Positions 15,811-23,872 of a DNA stretch of 36,638 nucleotides are shown here, piece by piece. This DNA comes from Cyanobacteria bacterium MAG CAR3_bin_5 (GTDB taxonomy: Bacteria; Cyanobacteriota; Cyanobacteriia; PCC-6307; Cyanobiaceae). Within the stretch, counting starts at the first letter, position 1; every line of letters starts with the position of its first letter. The notes under the pieces are model-generated. The model ran no database searches and was not told the DNA's origin. It worked only from the letters and a program-made list of their open reading frames with translations. The DNA is taken from contig JAPOTR010000019.1 in NCBI GenBank assembly GCA_026709085.1, forward strand, positions 1 through 36,638, written 5' to 3'. Both the position numbers and the translations under genes were made by a program.

Positions 15811-17655
15811 TCATTCCGCTTTGTTTGGAAGGCCCTTGACCAAATCCCGACCGACCGAATCCTGAACAGGAGCCGTTGTGCCCTGGTACTGCTCCACCAC
15901 GGCGCGGAACTGATCCCCGCCAATGGTTTCCTCCTCAACGAGTTGATTGGTCAGTTCATCCAGCAGGGGGCGATGTCCCGCCAGCAGGGAGCAGGCGGCG
16001 GCCAGGGCCTCTTTGGCCAGCTTCTGCACCTCCGCGTCCAGGGCTTTGGCCGTGTCTTTGGAATAGGTGGGGCGTTGTTGCAGCCAGTCCCGGCCAATGA
16101 ACACCTCCGCCTGGTCCCCCTCCCAGGCCACCGGCCCCAGGGAAGAGAAGCCGTAGCGGGTCACCATCTCCCGGGCCGTGGCGGTGACGGCCTCGATATC
16201 CCTGCTGGCCCCCGGGGTGATCTCCTGTCTGCCAAAGACCACCAACTCCGCAGCCCGGCCCCCCATGCTCACCGCCATGCGGGCCTGAAGCTTGGCCCGG
16301 CTCACCAGGCCGGAATCCACCACCTCCTCGTCAGGAGTGAAGCGGGCAAAGCCGCCTACGCCGCCGCTGCGGGGCAGCAAGGTCACCTTGTCCAGATCAT
16401 CCGCCTGATGCAGCAGGGTGGCCACCAGTGCATGACCCACCTCATGATAGGCGATGAGCCACTTCTTGCCGCTGTTCTGGAGGGGAGCGGCGGGCAGGCC
16501 CATGGTGACCCGCTCCAGGGCGTCCATGATGTGGTTGTCCTCGATGAACTGCTTCCGCGCCCGGGCCGTGAGAATGGCGGCTTCATTCAACAGGTTGGCC
16601 AGATCAGCACCGGAGAAGCCGGGGGTGCGGCAGGCCCAGGCGGCAAGGTCCACGTCCGGGGCCATGGGCCGGGTGCGGGCATGGACGTTGAGGATGGCCT
16701 CCCGGCCAGGACGATCCGGCAGGTCCACCAGCACCCGCCGATCAAAGCGGCCCGGTCGCAGCAGAGCGGTATCCAGCACGTCGGGGCGGTTGGTGGCCGC
16801 CAGCAGGATGATGCCGGAGTTGTCTTCAAAACCGTCCATTTCCGTGAGCAACTGGTTGAGGGTCTGCTCCCGCTCGTCGTTGCCGCCGCCGATGCCCGCC
16901 CCCCGCTGGCGGCCCACGGCGTCGATCTCGTCAATAAACACGATGCACGGGGCCTTCTGCTTGGCCTGACGGAACAGGTCCCGCACCCGGCTGGCCCCCA
17001 CCCCCACAAACATCTCCACAAACTCACTGGCGGAGATGGAGAAGAACTCCACCCCCGCCTCCGCGGCCACGGCGCGGGCCAACAGGGTTTTGCCGGTTCC
17101 CGGCGGCCCCACCAGCAGCACGCCCCGGGGAATGCGGGCGCCAATGCTGGTGAACCGGTCCGGCTGTTTGAGGAAGGCCACCACCTCCTGGAGTTCATCC
17201 TTGGCCTCGTTGATCCCGGCCACGTCCTCAAAACATACCCTGATGTCGTTTTCCGCACGGAGGCGGGGTTTGCTGCGACCGAAGCCCAGGGCCCGGTTGG
17301 CCGCCTTGGCGGAGCGGCGCAACAGGAAGCCGAGGCCCACCAGGATCAGCGCCACCAATAGCAGGTTGACCATCAGCCCGGCCCATGCCTCCTGCTGATG
17401 GCTGTCCTCAATGGTGAGGGGCACCCCGGCAGCGTCCGCCTCCTGAATCAGCACAGGATTCTCGGGGAACACGTCCACCACGCTCTGGCGGCCGTCCAGC
17501 AGAGTGACCCGCACCTTGCGCAGGTCGGGATTCCAGAGCAACTCCTGCGCCTGGCCATTGCGGACGGCCTCCACAAGACCGCTATAACCGAGCGGCTCCC
17601 GGTCCGGCTGGCCCAACGCCGGCGCAAATATGGTGATGTGGCGCTGATTTGCCAC
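15811..17655 (-). CDS. ftsH: FtsH-type membrane AAA metalloprotease
   Basis: A 614-residue ATP-dependent zinc protease that removes damaged or unassembled membrane proteins, in cyanobacteria notably photosystem subunits. It has one clear transmembrane helix (about 91-112), Walker A GPPGTGKT (183-190), Walker [10 protein letters not shown] (237-245), the second region of homology [21 protein letters not shown] (288-307), the pore motif FVEMFVG and zinc site HEVGH (404-408). The third ligand Asp is in ASRDIEAV. The start is GTG 17655. FtsH normally has an N-terminal helix before the small lumenal domain. Here the protein begins within that domain and no hydrophobic segment is found in frame upstream, which is odd. 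Confidence 0.9.
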   Translation of the reverse strand: MANQRHITIFAPALGQPDREPLGYSGLVEAVRNGQAQELLWNPDLRKVRVTLLDGRQSVVDVFPENPVLIQEADAAGVPLTIEDSHQQEAWAGLMVNLLLVALILVGLGFLLRRSAKAANRALGFGRSKPRLRAENDIRVCFEDVAGINEAKDELQEVVAFLKQPDRFTSIGARIPRGVLLVGPPGTGKTLLARAVAAEAGVEFFSISASEFVEMFVGVGASRVRDLFRQAKQKAPCIVFIDEIDAVGRQRGAGIGGGNDEREQTLNQLLTEMDGFEDNSGIILLAATNRPDVLDTALLRPGRFDRRVLVDLPDRPGREAILNVHARTRPMAPDVDLAAWACRTPGFSGADLANLLNEAAILTARARKQFIEDNHIMDALERVTMGLPAAPLQNSGKKWLIAYHEVGHALVATLLHQADDLDKVTLLPRSGGVGGFARFTPDEEVVDSGLVSRAKLQARMAVSMGGRAAELVVFGRQEITPGASRDIEAVTATAREMVTRYGFSSLGPVAWEGDQAEVFIGRDWLQQRPTYSKDTAKALDAEVQKLAKEALAAACSLLAGHRPLLDELTNQLVEEETIGGDQFRAVVEQYQGTTAPVQDSVGRDLVKGLPNKAE

Positions 17656-17768
17656 GGGACGTTCCCTTCTGGGGGTAACTGTAGCCAGATCCCTGCCCCC
17701 AATGGTTTGACGTAGCGCCGGGCCATGGCAAGAATGGAAGCTTCATGGTCCTGTGCTGCTGCAATCCA

Positions 17769-17951
17769 ATGGCTGTCCCCAAGAAGAAAACCTCCAACCG
17801 GAAGCGGAATCAGCGCCGCGCCACGTGGAATCGCAAGGCGCACCTGGCTGCCCAGCGGGCCATGTCCCTGGGCAAGGCCGTCCTCAGCGGGCGGGCCAAG
17901 GGTTTCCACTACCCCATTGACGACGATGGGGACGACGAGGAGGAAAGCTGA
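17769..17951 (+). CDS. rpmF: 50S ribosomal protein L32
   Basis: A 60-residue protein, [20 protein letters not shown] at the start, the usual L32 beginning. It continues with [20 protein letters not shown] and a very acidic tail ([10 protein letters not shown]). The zinc-binding cysteines found in some L32 proteins are absent, as is common in cyanobacteria. It is a component of the large subunit. It is divergent from ftsH (113 bases between starts), and its last 43 bases overlap the 3' end of the glycerate kinase gene on the other strand, which accounts for the acidic tail opposite that gene's Ser-rich tail. Confidence 0.93.
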   Translation: MAVPKKKTSNRKRNQRRATWNRKAHLAAQRAMSLGKAVLSGRAKGFHYPIDDDGDDEEES

Positions 17952-19021
17952 GCCGGTGCGGGCCAACCGACGGTTCCAGGCGGTCCCACGTCCACCAGCC
18001 GGCGCCGACCGTCCAGACTGACCACCATCAGCACCGGCGGCGCTCCATCTCCGGGGGGCTGGGGGGGGTGCAAGGCGCGATGGGGTGGAACCGAGGCCCA
18101 GAAACAGCGCAGCAGCCGCTCCAGTTGCACCCCGCTGAGGGCCCCCTTGCCGCGGCGGCGTTGCCGCGCCTCCGCCTGGAGCCGCCAGCGCAGGCTGTGG
18201 CGCCACTGCCGGGGAAGCACCAGCACCAGCCCATGAAGCCGCTTCCATGTGCCGGTGTAGTCCGCCAGCACACGGCTGCAACGGGCACACCAAGCCCGCT
18301 CCGCGGCGGAGGCCCCGGGATGGGGGTCGTCCGGCCCCACCGGAAACGTGCGGGCCCCCACCATCCAGCCCTCCAGCAGAAAGACGTCCCCCCTGTGCTC
18401 CGCCTGGCCGCTGCGGTCCCCCCGTCCCCCGGCCAGGCCCTTATCAAAACGGGGAATAGAACACCGGCCCATGGCGGCGAAGTCGTCCAGGGAGCGGTTC
18501 AGCCAGATCAGGTCATGGCTGCCGGGGGGACCGCGATCAATGGCGAAGGGGTTGGCGGCCATGGCCGCGGCCCGGATGGGGAGGGGCAGATAGTAGTCGT
18601 CAATGGAGGCCACAATGGGGGAAAAGCCGTAGGCCCGGCCCAGCACGGCCATGGCCAGACCCAGAGTGGTTTTGCCGGCGCCCGGCACACCAACCAGGCC
18701 GATGCGGGGCAAGGGATTGGTCTGTTGCAATCTCCCCATGAGTTGCGCCATGGGGATCCACAATCCCCAGAGAACACCGGGATGGTGGGGAATTGCGGCC
18801 AGCGCGTCCACAACGGCGACCGTGCTCAGCGCCTCCAACTGCTGATCCAGCCAGGTCGTCACCGCCCCTTCTTCCAGATCCAGGATGATGCGCCAGCCGC
18901 TGTGGCAGGCCAACTGGTGGGCCAGTCGTCGCCGCTGGGCCGGCGCGTCCAGCACCGTCTGCAGGGTGAGGTGGTCATCAACCTGGAACGCTGGCGGGAA
19001 CATCGGCCCTGGGCAAGACAT
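17909..19021 (-). CDS. Plant-type D-glycerate 3-kinase
   Basis: A 370-residue P-loop kinase that returns photorespiratory glycerate to 3-phosphoglycerate. Walker A is GVPGAGKTT (about 112-120), the following acidic motif is SIDDYYLP, and the family stretches [24 protein letters not shown] and [15 protein letters not shown] are present in order, matching the GLXK family of plants and cyanobacteria rather than bacterial GlxK/GarK. ATG 19021 was chosen over an open extension to 19075 that would overlap ycf20. The C-terminal end ([13 protein letters not shown]) is low complexity and lies opposite the rpmF tail. ycf20 stops ten bases upstream, so the two are probably one unit. Confidence 0.85.
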   Translation of the reverse strand: MSCPGPMFPPAFQVDDHLTLQTVLDAPAQRRRLAHQLACHSGWRIILDLEEGAVTTWLDQQLEALSTVAVVDALAAIPHHPGVLWGLWIPMAQLMGRLQQTNPLPRIGLVGVPGAGKTTLGLAMAVLGRAYGFSPIVASIDDYYLPLPIRAAAMAANPFAIDRGPPGSHDLIWLNRSLDDFAAMGRCSIPRFDKGLAGGRGDRSGQAEHRGDVFLLEGWMVGARTFPVGPDDPHPGASAAERAWCARCSRVLADYTGTWKRLHGLVLVLPRQWRHSLRWRLQAEARQRRRGKGALSGVQLERLLRCFWASVPPHRALHPPQPPGDGAPPVLMVVSLDGRRRLVDVGPPGTVGWPAPAQLSSSSSPSSSMG

Positions 19022-19031
19022 GGACACCAAC

Positions 19032-19466
19032 TCAGGACCCCAACTTGAACGCCTCCAGCACAACCGAGAAGACAAGGCCGATGCGGATGTTGTCCACAGC
19101 GTGCTGCAGCAGAGGAGGAGGGGCGGCGGCGGCCTTCAGGCTGCGGAGCCGCACCAGAACCTCGGCCACCGCCAGCACCAGTAAGGCTCCCAGGTCGCTG
19201 TCACCAAGCAGGGGAAGCTTCGTCAACAGGGGAATCCCCAGTTGGCCGAGGAAAAAGCCGCCGGTGAGGCCGAGAATCAAGACCACCCTGCGCCGCCATG
19301 GGGTCTCCAGCAGGTCCAGAAGCCAGCGACCCACACCGGCGGAAGCACTCTGAAGACGGGTGTGTTGTGAGCTCAGGATCCAGGCGGGGCGGGGCTGACG
19401 GGGAAAGGGCTCCCCTGCGGATGCAGGAGCCCTTCCAGGTAGGCAAGATCCACGTGGGGCTGACAC
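19032..19466 (-). CDS. ycf20: DUF565 / Ycf20-like membrane protein
   Basis: A 144-residue frame whose last 105 residues or so have the Ycf20 layout: WLLDLLETPWRRRVVLILGL, a GGFFLGQLG helix, a second helix (LGALLVLAVAEVLVRL), and the closing DNIRIGLVFSVVLEAFKLGS. Ycf20 proteins occur in plastids and cyanobacteria; an Arabidopsis relative affects non-photochemical quenching, but the cyanobacterial role is unclear. The only standard start in frame is GTG 19466, which overlaps the upstream phosphatase gene by 94 bases and adds about 35 atypical residues. The true start is probably nearer ILSSQHTRLQ (about 19380), where only non-standard codons are available. Confidence 0.78.
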   Translation of the reverse strand: MSAPRGSCLPGRAPASAGEPFPRQPRPAWILSSQHTRLQSASAGVGRWLLDLLETPWRRRVVLILGLTGGFFLGQLGIPLLTKLPLLGDSDLGALLVLAVAEVLVRLRSLKAAAAPPPLLQHAVDNIRIGLVFSVVLEAFKLGS

Positions 19467-20185
19467 CCCAGGGCAGGCCCTGTCAAAACAGTAGCGGGTT
19501 GTTGCGGCCCGTCACCCAGATGGTCCACCACCGCCGCGGCCCCGGTCAACCTCCCTCTCCCCGTAAGACGGCTTGGGGTCACCAGGCAGCGGAGCCCGGC
19601 GCGGCGGGCCGCCTCCACACCATGGGGGGAATCCTCAAGGGCCACCACCTGACGGGGGGGTAGGCCCGATTGGCCCAAGGCCATGGCGTAGGCCTGGGGA
19701 TCGGGTTTCTTACGGGTTACGTCCTCGCCACAAATCCAGCCGCAAAAGGCGGATCCCAGGGGTTGGAAGGGCTGGGTAGACAGCAGCGCCTCCACCGCCC
19801 GACGGCGGCTGGTGGTCACGATCCACTGTCGCCACCCTGCCGCTGCGGCGTCTTGAATCAGGCGCACCACCCCTGGCCGGGGCGCCAGACCGCCAGCGGC
19901 AACAATGCGCCCATAGTGGACCTGCTTGCGCTCTTGAAGCTCCGCCGCCATGGCCCACTGCCCGGCCTGATCCCCCGGGGCGCCAGGGGGGGCCATGGCC
20001 AACCAGTGGCGAAGACGTTCTTCTCCGCCACTGATTCGCAACAACTCTCCATAATCAGCCATGGCCCAGCGCCACGGCAGACCCCGTTCCGCAAAAGCGG
20101 CATTGAATGCCCGGCGGTGACCGTCCCCCTCGGTCTCCGCCATGGTGCCGTCTACGTCCCAGAACAGACCAAGGGCGGAGGGCAT
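19373..20185 (-). CDS. CbbY-like HAD-superfamily phosphatase
   Basis: A 270-residue HAD hydrolase, subfamily IA. Motif I is FWDVDGTMAETEGDGHRRAF (nucleophile Asp about 10). Motif II is the VTTSRR region, motif III the Lys of RKKPDPQAY, and motif IV LEDSPHG. The cap between about 20 and 95 resembles CbbY/phosphoglycolate-type enzymes. CbbY in photosynthetic bacteria dephosphorylates xylulose-1,5-bisphosphate, a Rubisco inhibitor; that role is likely but not proven by sequence. The C-terminal roughly 50 residues after TPSRLTG are unusually long and overlap ycf20. The order cbbY-like, ycf20, glycerate kinase groups two photorespiration or Calvin-cycle clean-up enzymes. Confidence 0.82.
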   Translation of the reverse strand: MPSALGLFWDVDGTMAETEGDGHRRAFNAAFAERGLPWRWAMADYGELLRISGGEERLRHWLAMAPPGAPGDQAGQWAMAAELQERKQVHYGRIVAAGGLAPRPGVVRLIQDAAAAGWRQWIVTTSRRRAVEALLSTQPFQPLGSAFCGWICGEDVTRKKPDPQAYAMALGQSGLPPRQVVALEDSPHGVEAARRAGLRCLVTPSRLTGRGRLTGAAAVVDHLGDGPQQPATVLTGPALGCQPHVDLAYLEGLLHPQGSPFPVSPAPPGS

Positions 20186-20289
20186 GGGCGGGTTGGCTTT
20201 TACGGAAAGGTATCACCGCCGAGATGAAGGGGCTTGCCCTTTAAGGAAGGGTTCGGGACACTGTGGAAGATTTTCAGATTCAGCCCGTC

Positions 20290-20898
20290 ATGGGAAAGGC
20301 CAAGGAAACCCATGCCGCTGCACTGGCCTTGCTGTTATCGGGCGGCGGATTCATTCCCGCTCAGGCCCATTGTCCCACACTCACTGATTCCTATTGCAAG
20401 TGTGCAATGCCGCCAGCGCCGCCGGCACTGCCGAATGCAAAGATAACACAACAACTGGAAGACCTGAGGCAAAGTCCCAGGCCGGATCCAGGAGCGCCTG
20501 GGGAAGACTGCAGCGTTGCCAAGACCCCTGCACCTGCTTCTATCCTGGCGACGGCACAGGGATTGCCGCCGCCGCCCGCCCCGCCGGCACTGCCGGAAGG
20601 AGAGGCAACACAACAACTGGAAGACCTGGGGCAGGATCCCAAGCCGGATTCAGGAGCGCCTGGCAAAGACGGAGCACTGGGGCAACAAGGCGCCACCACC
20701 GACCTGGCCATAGTCCTGGGCTCCCTGCCCAGGCCCCGTGTTGCGGGCTGGGCCGTTTCCACCTCCGTCACCAGCGTCGGGTCCGTAGCCGTGGGCCTGG
20801 CCCATCTTGTGGAGGACGAGAGCCGGTCCGTCAGCCTTGGCGTAGGCACGGACTGGAAGCACGCTCAAGGGGTGGCGGTGGTGAGTCTTCAACTCTGA
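20290..20898 (+). CDS. Candidate miniature trimeric autotransporter (YadA-like)
   Basis: A 202-residue exported protein. Residues 1-26 are a signal peptide ending IPAQA. Two similar units follow (about 39-74 and 91-127), each PPAPPALP, then TQQLEDL, then PD-GAPG-D. Residues 122-136 give five collagen-like Gly-X-Y triplets (GAP GKD GAL GQQ GAT). The last 66 residues, LAIVLGSLPRPRVAGWAVST then SVAVGLAHLVEDESRSVSLG and VGTDWKHAQGVAVVSLQL, look like four amphipathic beta strands after a short helix, as in YadA membrane anchors. If correct it is a very short type Vc surface protein. GTG 20263 is an alternative start. No passenger head domain is visible. The family call is inference from pattern. 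Confidence 0.5.
   Translation: MGKAKETHAAALALLLSGGGFIPAQAHCPTLTDSYCKCAMPPAPPALPNAKITQQLEDLRQSPRPDPGAPGEDCSVAKTPAPASILATAQGLPPPPAPPALPEGEATQQLEDLGQDPKPDSGAPGKDGALGQQGATTDLAIVLGSLPRPRVAGWAVSTSVTSVGSVAVGLAHLVEDESRSVSLGVGTDWKHAQGVAVVSLQL
20400..20665 (+). repeat. Two imperfect in-gene repeats (Pro-rich/TQQLEDL units)
   Basis: Bases from about 20406 to 20508 and from about 20565 to 20665 repeat with high similarity: gccgccggcactgccg, acacaacaactggaagacct and caggagcgcctgg occur in both, about 159 bases apart (in frame). They encode the PPAPPALP...TQQLEDL...GAPG units of the candidate autotransporter and show growth by tandem duplication. Confidence 0.75.
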
Positions 20899-20949
20899 CT
20901 GGATTGAAGGAAGCCGATGACGCGCCCGCCATCCGGAACCAGGCTGGTT

Positions 20950-21590
20950 TCAAGGTGGCCGTCTTGGCTGTTGTGATTCCGGCTGGAGATCTTGTGGGGA
21001 TATAAAGAGAATATAGAGGAAATAAAGTCGGTTAGGAAACCGATAGCCACCGCGAATGGTTGGGTCTTACGCAGGGTGCCCAGCTTTCTCATGCGTTGCA
21101 AAAAGATATCGAAAACCTTGATTTCCTCTCTGGTCAGATCCTTGGTCATCTCTGAGCGACGAAAACAATTAACTAATTCATGGCGCATCATTTTCTTAAG
21201 AACTGATCGATACTTTCCACTACGGATCGCATCAAATACCTGCTGATTCAGGAATTTTCGTCCAATGATTTCAATGGCGTCAATAATCTCACCAATCACC
21301 GCATTTTATCAATTTCCAAGATTTTAGCCCTGCGCCAGGCTGAATCTCCCAATTCATAGGCAAAGACGGGTAATCTACCAATATACTCAAAAAGCAACTT
21401 CAAGTCTTTTATGGAGATTCGTACCTCTGCAGAGACGAAGATTTCCGTGTAGAATTCATGTATCTCATCTCTGGACCAGATTTCTATATTCAACATACTA
21501 AACACACGAGCCAGTGATTCCTGATGTTGAATCAGGGCTTGGCGCCGTTCTTCCAGACCCCAAGGATCAGGATGCAGAGACGAGTTTCTG
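20950..21590 (-). pseudogene. AAA ATPase, C-terminal remnant with frameshifts
   Basis: Three frames in series give the end of one protein. From about 21590 it reads DPWGLEERRQALIQHQESLA then IEIWSRDEIHEFYTEIFVSA and YIGRLPVFAYELGDSAWRRA. After a stop at 21296 the next frame gives VIGEIIDAIEIIGRKF to DLTREEIKVFDIFLQRMRKL GTLRKTQ. A last shift gives GGYRFPNRLYFLYILFIS, ending at TGA 20950. The order (ATPase lid, then a winged helix ending G-YRF-NRLY-LY) is what I expect from Cdc6-like/archaeal-type AAA ATPases found near mobile genes. No Walker motifs remain and an upstream TGA blocks further extension. The region is visibly more AT-rich than its surroundings, suggesting transferred DNA. Confidence 0.6.
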
Positions 21591-21930
21591 GCTGAGATAT
21601 GAATAGCTCATCAATCGTGCTTTTGATCTAATGGGCAACCTGTGCTGAACCTTGAAGCCCCCGGTGGGACACCATCACCTGCGACATAGGAGCGGCGGCA
21701 CCGCCACCTGGAGGCAATCCCTCGCCATGTGGCCAACTCCATGGCCATGGAAGGGGAGCCATAGATGAAGCCTGGATTCGGGAAGGGCTTGCCCGCCATA
21801 TTATGGCCCGCTCTCCCTCGCCATCGCAACCGCCACAGGCATCCTGAACCGGGTGTCCTGGGGGTAGCTGAAGGCTGGACGACAGCTGAACGCTGGGCCT
21901 GGCCCAGGTCTCAACCATCCCTTCCGCGAG
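21591..21930. other. Non-coding stretch in the accessory island
   Basis: About 340 bases between the AAA ATPase remnant and the small membrane protein. Short open frames exist on both strands but none has a recognisable product, a good start or a family-like pattern. The local composition returns to GC-rich from about 21650. I see no RNA gene or repeat here. Confidence 0.5.
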
Positions 21931-22227
21931 TCATTCACGGGCTCGCTCCTTCTTTTGCGCTGGTGGGTCTTCCGCTGAATGACGGCGCTTGGGAGCAACG
22001 AGGAACACCAACGTCACACCAGGGATCTCCCAGCCTGAAGCATCAATAGCAAGAAAACCTGCCACGACCAAGAAAACCAGGAGAAATGCCCTCCTCATCC
22101 CAAACTCAGCCCAGGACTGTTGGCGCCTGTGGTCTTGGTCACGGTCTGCGCGGTCCTCTTGCCGCTGAGCTCTCCAGTCTCTCTCCTGTGGAGAGTCGGC
22201 CCACTGTGGGCGGTGCCGGGTAGCCAT
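21931..22227 (-). CDS. Small single-helix membrane protein, unknown
   Basis: A 98-residue ORF. The first 42 residues are very polar, rich in Arg, Gln and Asp (PQERDWRAQRQEDRADRDQD), and probably helical or coiled. A hydrophobic stretch follows (about 47-62, AFLLVFLVVAGFLAID), a second moderately hydrophobic one (GVTLVFLVAPK), then a charged tail (KKERARE). The layout recalls small DUF2335-like membrane proteins of accessory regions, but the match is too weak to name. ATG 22227 is preferred over an upstream start at 22287. Nothing nearby suggests a role. Confidence 0.4.
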   Translation of the reverse strand: MATRHRPQWADSPQERDWRAQRQEDRADRDQDHRRQQSWAEFGMRRAFLLVFLVVAGFLAIDASGWEIPGVTLVFLVAPKRRHSAEDPPAQKKERARE

Positions 22228-22344
22228 GAATCTCCTAACTCTAGTCATGCTACTAAGACACTTAGAGATATTCTGCAACATGAGCATTCCCGCTCATGCT
22301 CATCCGTTTGAGGCCGGGGCGCATGCGCACCCCGGTAGGTCCTC

Positions 22345-22586
22345 ATGGCGGCTTTCAAGCCGGCAGACCACAAGCCCGCAGAGCAGGGGAGCGCCATACC
22401 GCGCCTCGCGCCGTAGTGCATGGGTGGCGGCAATGGCTGGCCCCGGGTGTGGTGGTGGCCGTGGTTCTGGCCATGGGCTCTTTGCAACGGGCTGACCTTC
22501 AGGCGTTCAGGGCTGAAGGTCAGTCGGACATTGGCGTGGTTAATGACCGCCTGGATCAGGTTGACGCCCGCCATCACCCACGGTAA
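22345..22586 (+). pseudogene. Membrane-anchored coiled-coil protein, frameshifted fragment
   Basis: Two frames fit one small protein: MAAFKPADHKPAEQGSAIPR from ATG 22345, then after a shift near 22410 WRQWLAPGVVVAVVLAMGSL, a transmembrane helix, followed by QRADLQAFRAEGQSDIGVVN and DRLDQVDAR, a heptad-like helix. The frame stops at 22584. Proteins of this plan (short N-tail, one helix, long coiled coil of repeated DIG/LRT-type units) are frequent in bacterial accessory regions, so the C-terminal coiled coil appears lost. The second frame alone is open from 22296, so a short functional product cannot be excluded. Confidence 0.4.
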
Positions 22587-22783
22587 AAATGGCGAGAACA
22601 AGCATAACTGACGATCCCGGACCCATGACCCGCCAAGCTCGAGACTCGTAACCGGAAGACGACGGCGCCCCCCCAGGAGGACAGCAGAGAGAAAAAACAT
22701 GGGCATCTATGGCTTCCCCGTTGATAACGACCGACTCACCCCGGTGATGACATTGGGACCCTCTCCCCTATAGTTTGGTTCTC
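22587..22783. other. Intergenic stretch before the GNAT gene
   Basis: No gene recognised. A 24-codon frame starting at ATG 22699 (MGIYGFPVDNDRLTPVMTLG) is open but too short to judge. TATAGT at 22769-22774 could be a -10 on the plus strand, but no plus-strand gene follows. Confidence 0.4.
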
Positions 22784-23281
22784 TTAATCGCTTTTGAGAA
22801 TTTTATACATAACGTGGGCATCCACAAAGCCCAATCGCCGGTGGTGAAACGCACCGGGCAACGTTCCGACAACGACCATGCCGTTGTGTTGCCAGGCCTG
22901 CACTGCAGCAGTGTTGGTGGACACAACCAGGTTAAACTGCATCGCCCGGAACCCCAACGCCAGGGCCTGATCCTGGGAATGGGAGAACAACAGACTGCCA
23001 ATTCCCTGCCGTCGCGCCGTGGCGGCAACCACGTAGCCGCAGTTGCACACATGGGCCGCCAGGGTGGGGCCGTTGGGCTTGATGTGGTAGGTGCCCAGCA
23101 CCCCACCATCCGCCGCCACCGCCACAAAGGCCTGCAGAGCGGCTTCCACCCAGACGGCATGGCCCCCCTCGGCATCCATGGCGGGGTCGAAGGGGAGGGT
23201 CTCACCGGCCCGCACCACCGGCTCCATGATCCGCCATGTGGCAGGCCAGTCCTCCGGTTGCAGGGGGCGAATCCGAACCAT
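22784..23281 (-). CDS. GNAT-family N-acetyltransferase
   Basis: A 165-residue intact acetyltransferase. It begins MVRIRPLQPEDWPATWRIME and has the acetyl-CoA loop RRQGIGSLLF (about 90-99), preceded by the strand CNCGYVVAA and followed by LGFRAMQFNLVVSTNTAAVQAWQHNGM, the motif B region. The end, HRRLGFVDAHVMYKIL, is also typical. The substrate cannot be read from sequence. ATG 23281 is preferred; the in-frame ATG 23323 would begin six bases after the msrB stop, giving direct coupling. It follows msrB on the same strand. It is unrelated in detail to the GNAT pseudogene at 3187-3624. Confidence 0.88.
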   Translation of the reverse strand: MVRIRPLQPEDWPATWRIMEPVVRAGETLPFDPAMDAEGGHAVWVEAALQAFVAVAADGGVLGTYHIKPNGPTLAAHVCNCGYVVAATARRQGIGSLLFSHSQDQALALGFRAMQFNLVVSTNTAAVQAWQHNGMVVVGTLPGAFHHRRLGFVDAHVMYKILKSD

Positions 23282-23329
23282 GAGGCGGTGGCGCCGGGAG
23301 GTGCGCTGATCCCCTTGGTTCACCGGTGT

Positions 23330-23839
23330 CTACGCTGCATCCGCCGGGACAAAGGCAAGGGCCACGCCGTTGTTGCAATAGCGCTTGCCGGTGGGCTGGG
23401 GACCGTCGTTGAATACATGCCCCTGGTGCCCGCCACAGCGACGGCAATGGTACTCCGTACGGGGAAGAAACAGCTTGAAATCCAGCTTGGCGCCGATACT
23501 GTCGGGGAGCGGCTCCCAGAAGCTGGGCCAGCCGGTGCCGCTCTCGTACTTGGCCGCGGAGGAAAACAGGGGCAGTCCACACCCTTTGCACACAAACACG
23601 CCGTCCCGCTTTTCCTCCAGCAGGGCGCTGGTGAAGGGGCGCTCCGTCCCTTCCCGCCGCAGGACGTTAAAGGCTTCCGGGGAGAGCCGCTGGCGCCATT
23701 CGGATTCACTGAGATCCCAGGCGGGTTCCCCTGCAGGGGATGCTGCGCTGGCCATGGATGGCTTCAAAACAACCACCATAGAAGTGGCCAGCCCCAGCAG
23801 CAGGGTGCGACGGCTCATGGAGCTGAGCAGTGACGCCAT
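23330..23839 (-). CDS. msrB: Exported peptide methionine-(R)-S-oxide reductase
   Basis: A 169-residue MsrB that repairs R-methionine sulfoxide in proteins. The zinc pairs are CKGC (84-87) and CRRC (132-135), the substrate stretch is YESGTGWPSFWEP, and the catalytic Cys155 lies in RYCNNG (usually RYCxNS). The N-terminus SRRTLLLGLATSMVVVLKPS ending MASA is a signal with a twin-arginine pair at 10-11, so export as a folded protein by Tat is likely, into the lumen or periplasm, protecting extracytoplasmic proteins from oxidation. The Ser-to-Gly change after the catalytic Cys is mild. The downstream GNAT gene is probably in the same operon. Confidence 0.92.
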   Translation of the reverse strand: MASLLSSMSRRTLLLGLATSMVVVLKPSMASAASPAGEPAWDLSESEWRQRLSPEAFNVLRREGTERPFTSALLEEKRDGVFVCKGCGLPLFSSAAKYESGTGWPSFWEPLPDSIGAKLDFKLFLPRTEYHCRRCGGHQGHVFNDGPQPTGKRYCNNGVALAFVPADAA

Positions 23840-23872
23840 GGTGTTGTGATCCCCGGTTCAAAGGCCCATTCT

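Noticed and set aside
15943-17361. A 472-codon plus-strand open frame opposite ftsH.
   Set aside because: It is rich in Gly/His/Gln as expected for the complement of a GC-rich gene. The minus strand carries all FtsH motifs, so this is not a gene.
22245-22706. 153-codon minus-strand frame ending at 22245.
   Set aside because: It lies opposite the membrane coiled-coil fragment, and its sequence (His/Pro/Arg-rich middle) shows no domain or export signal that I can support.
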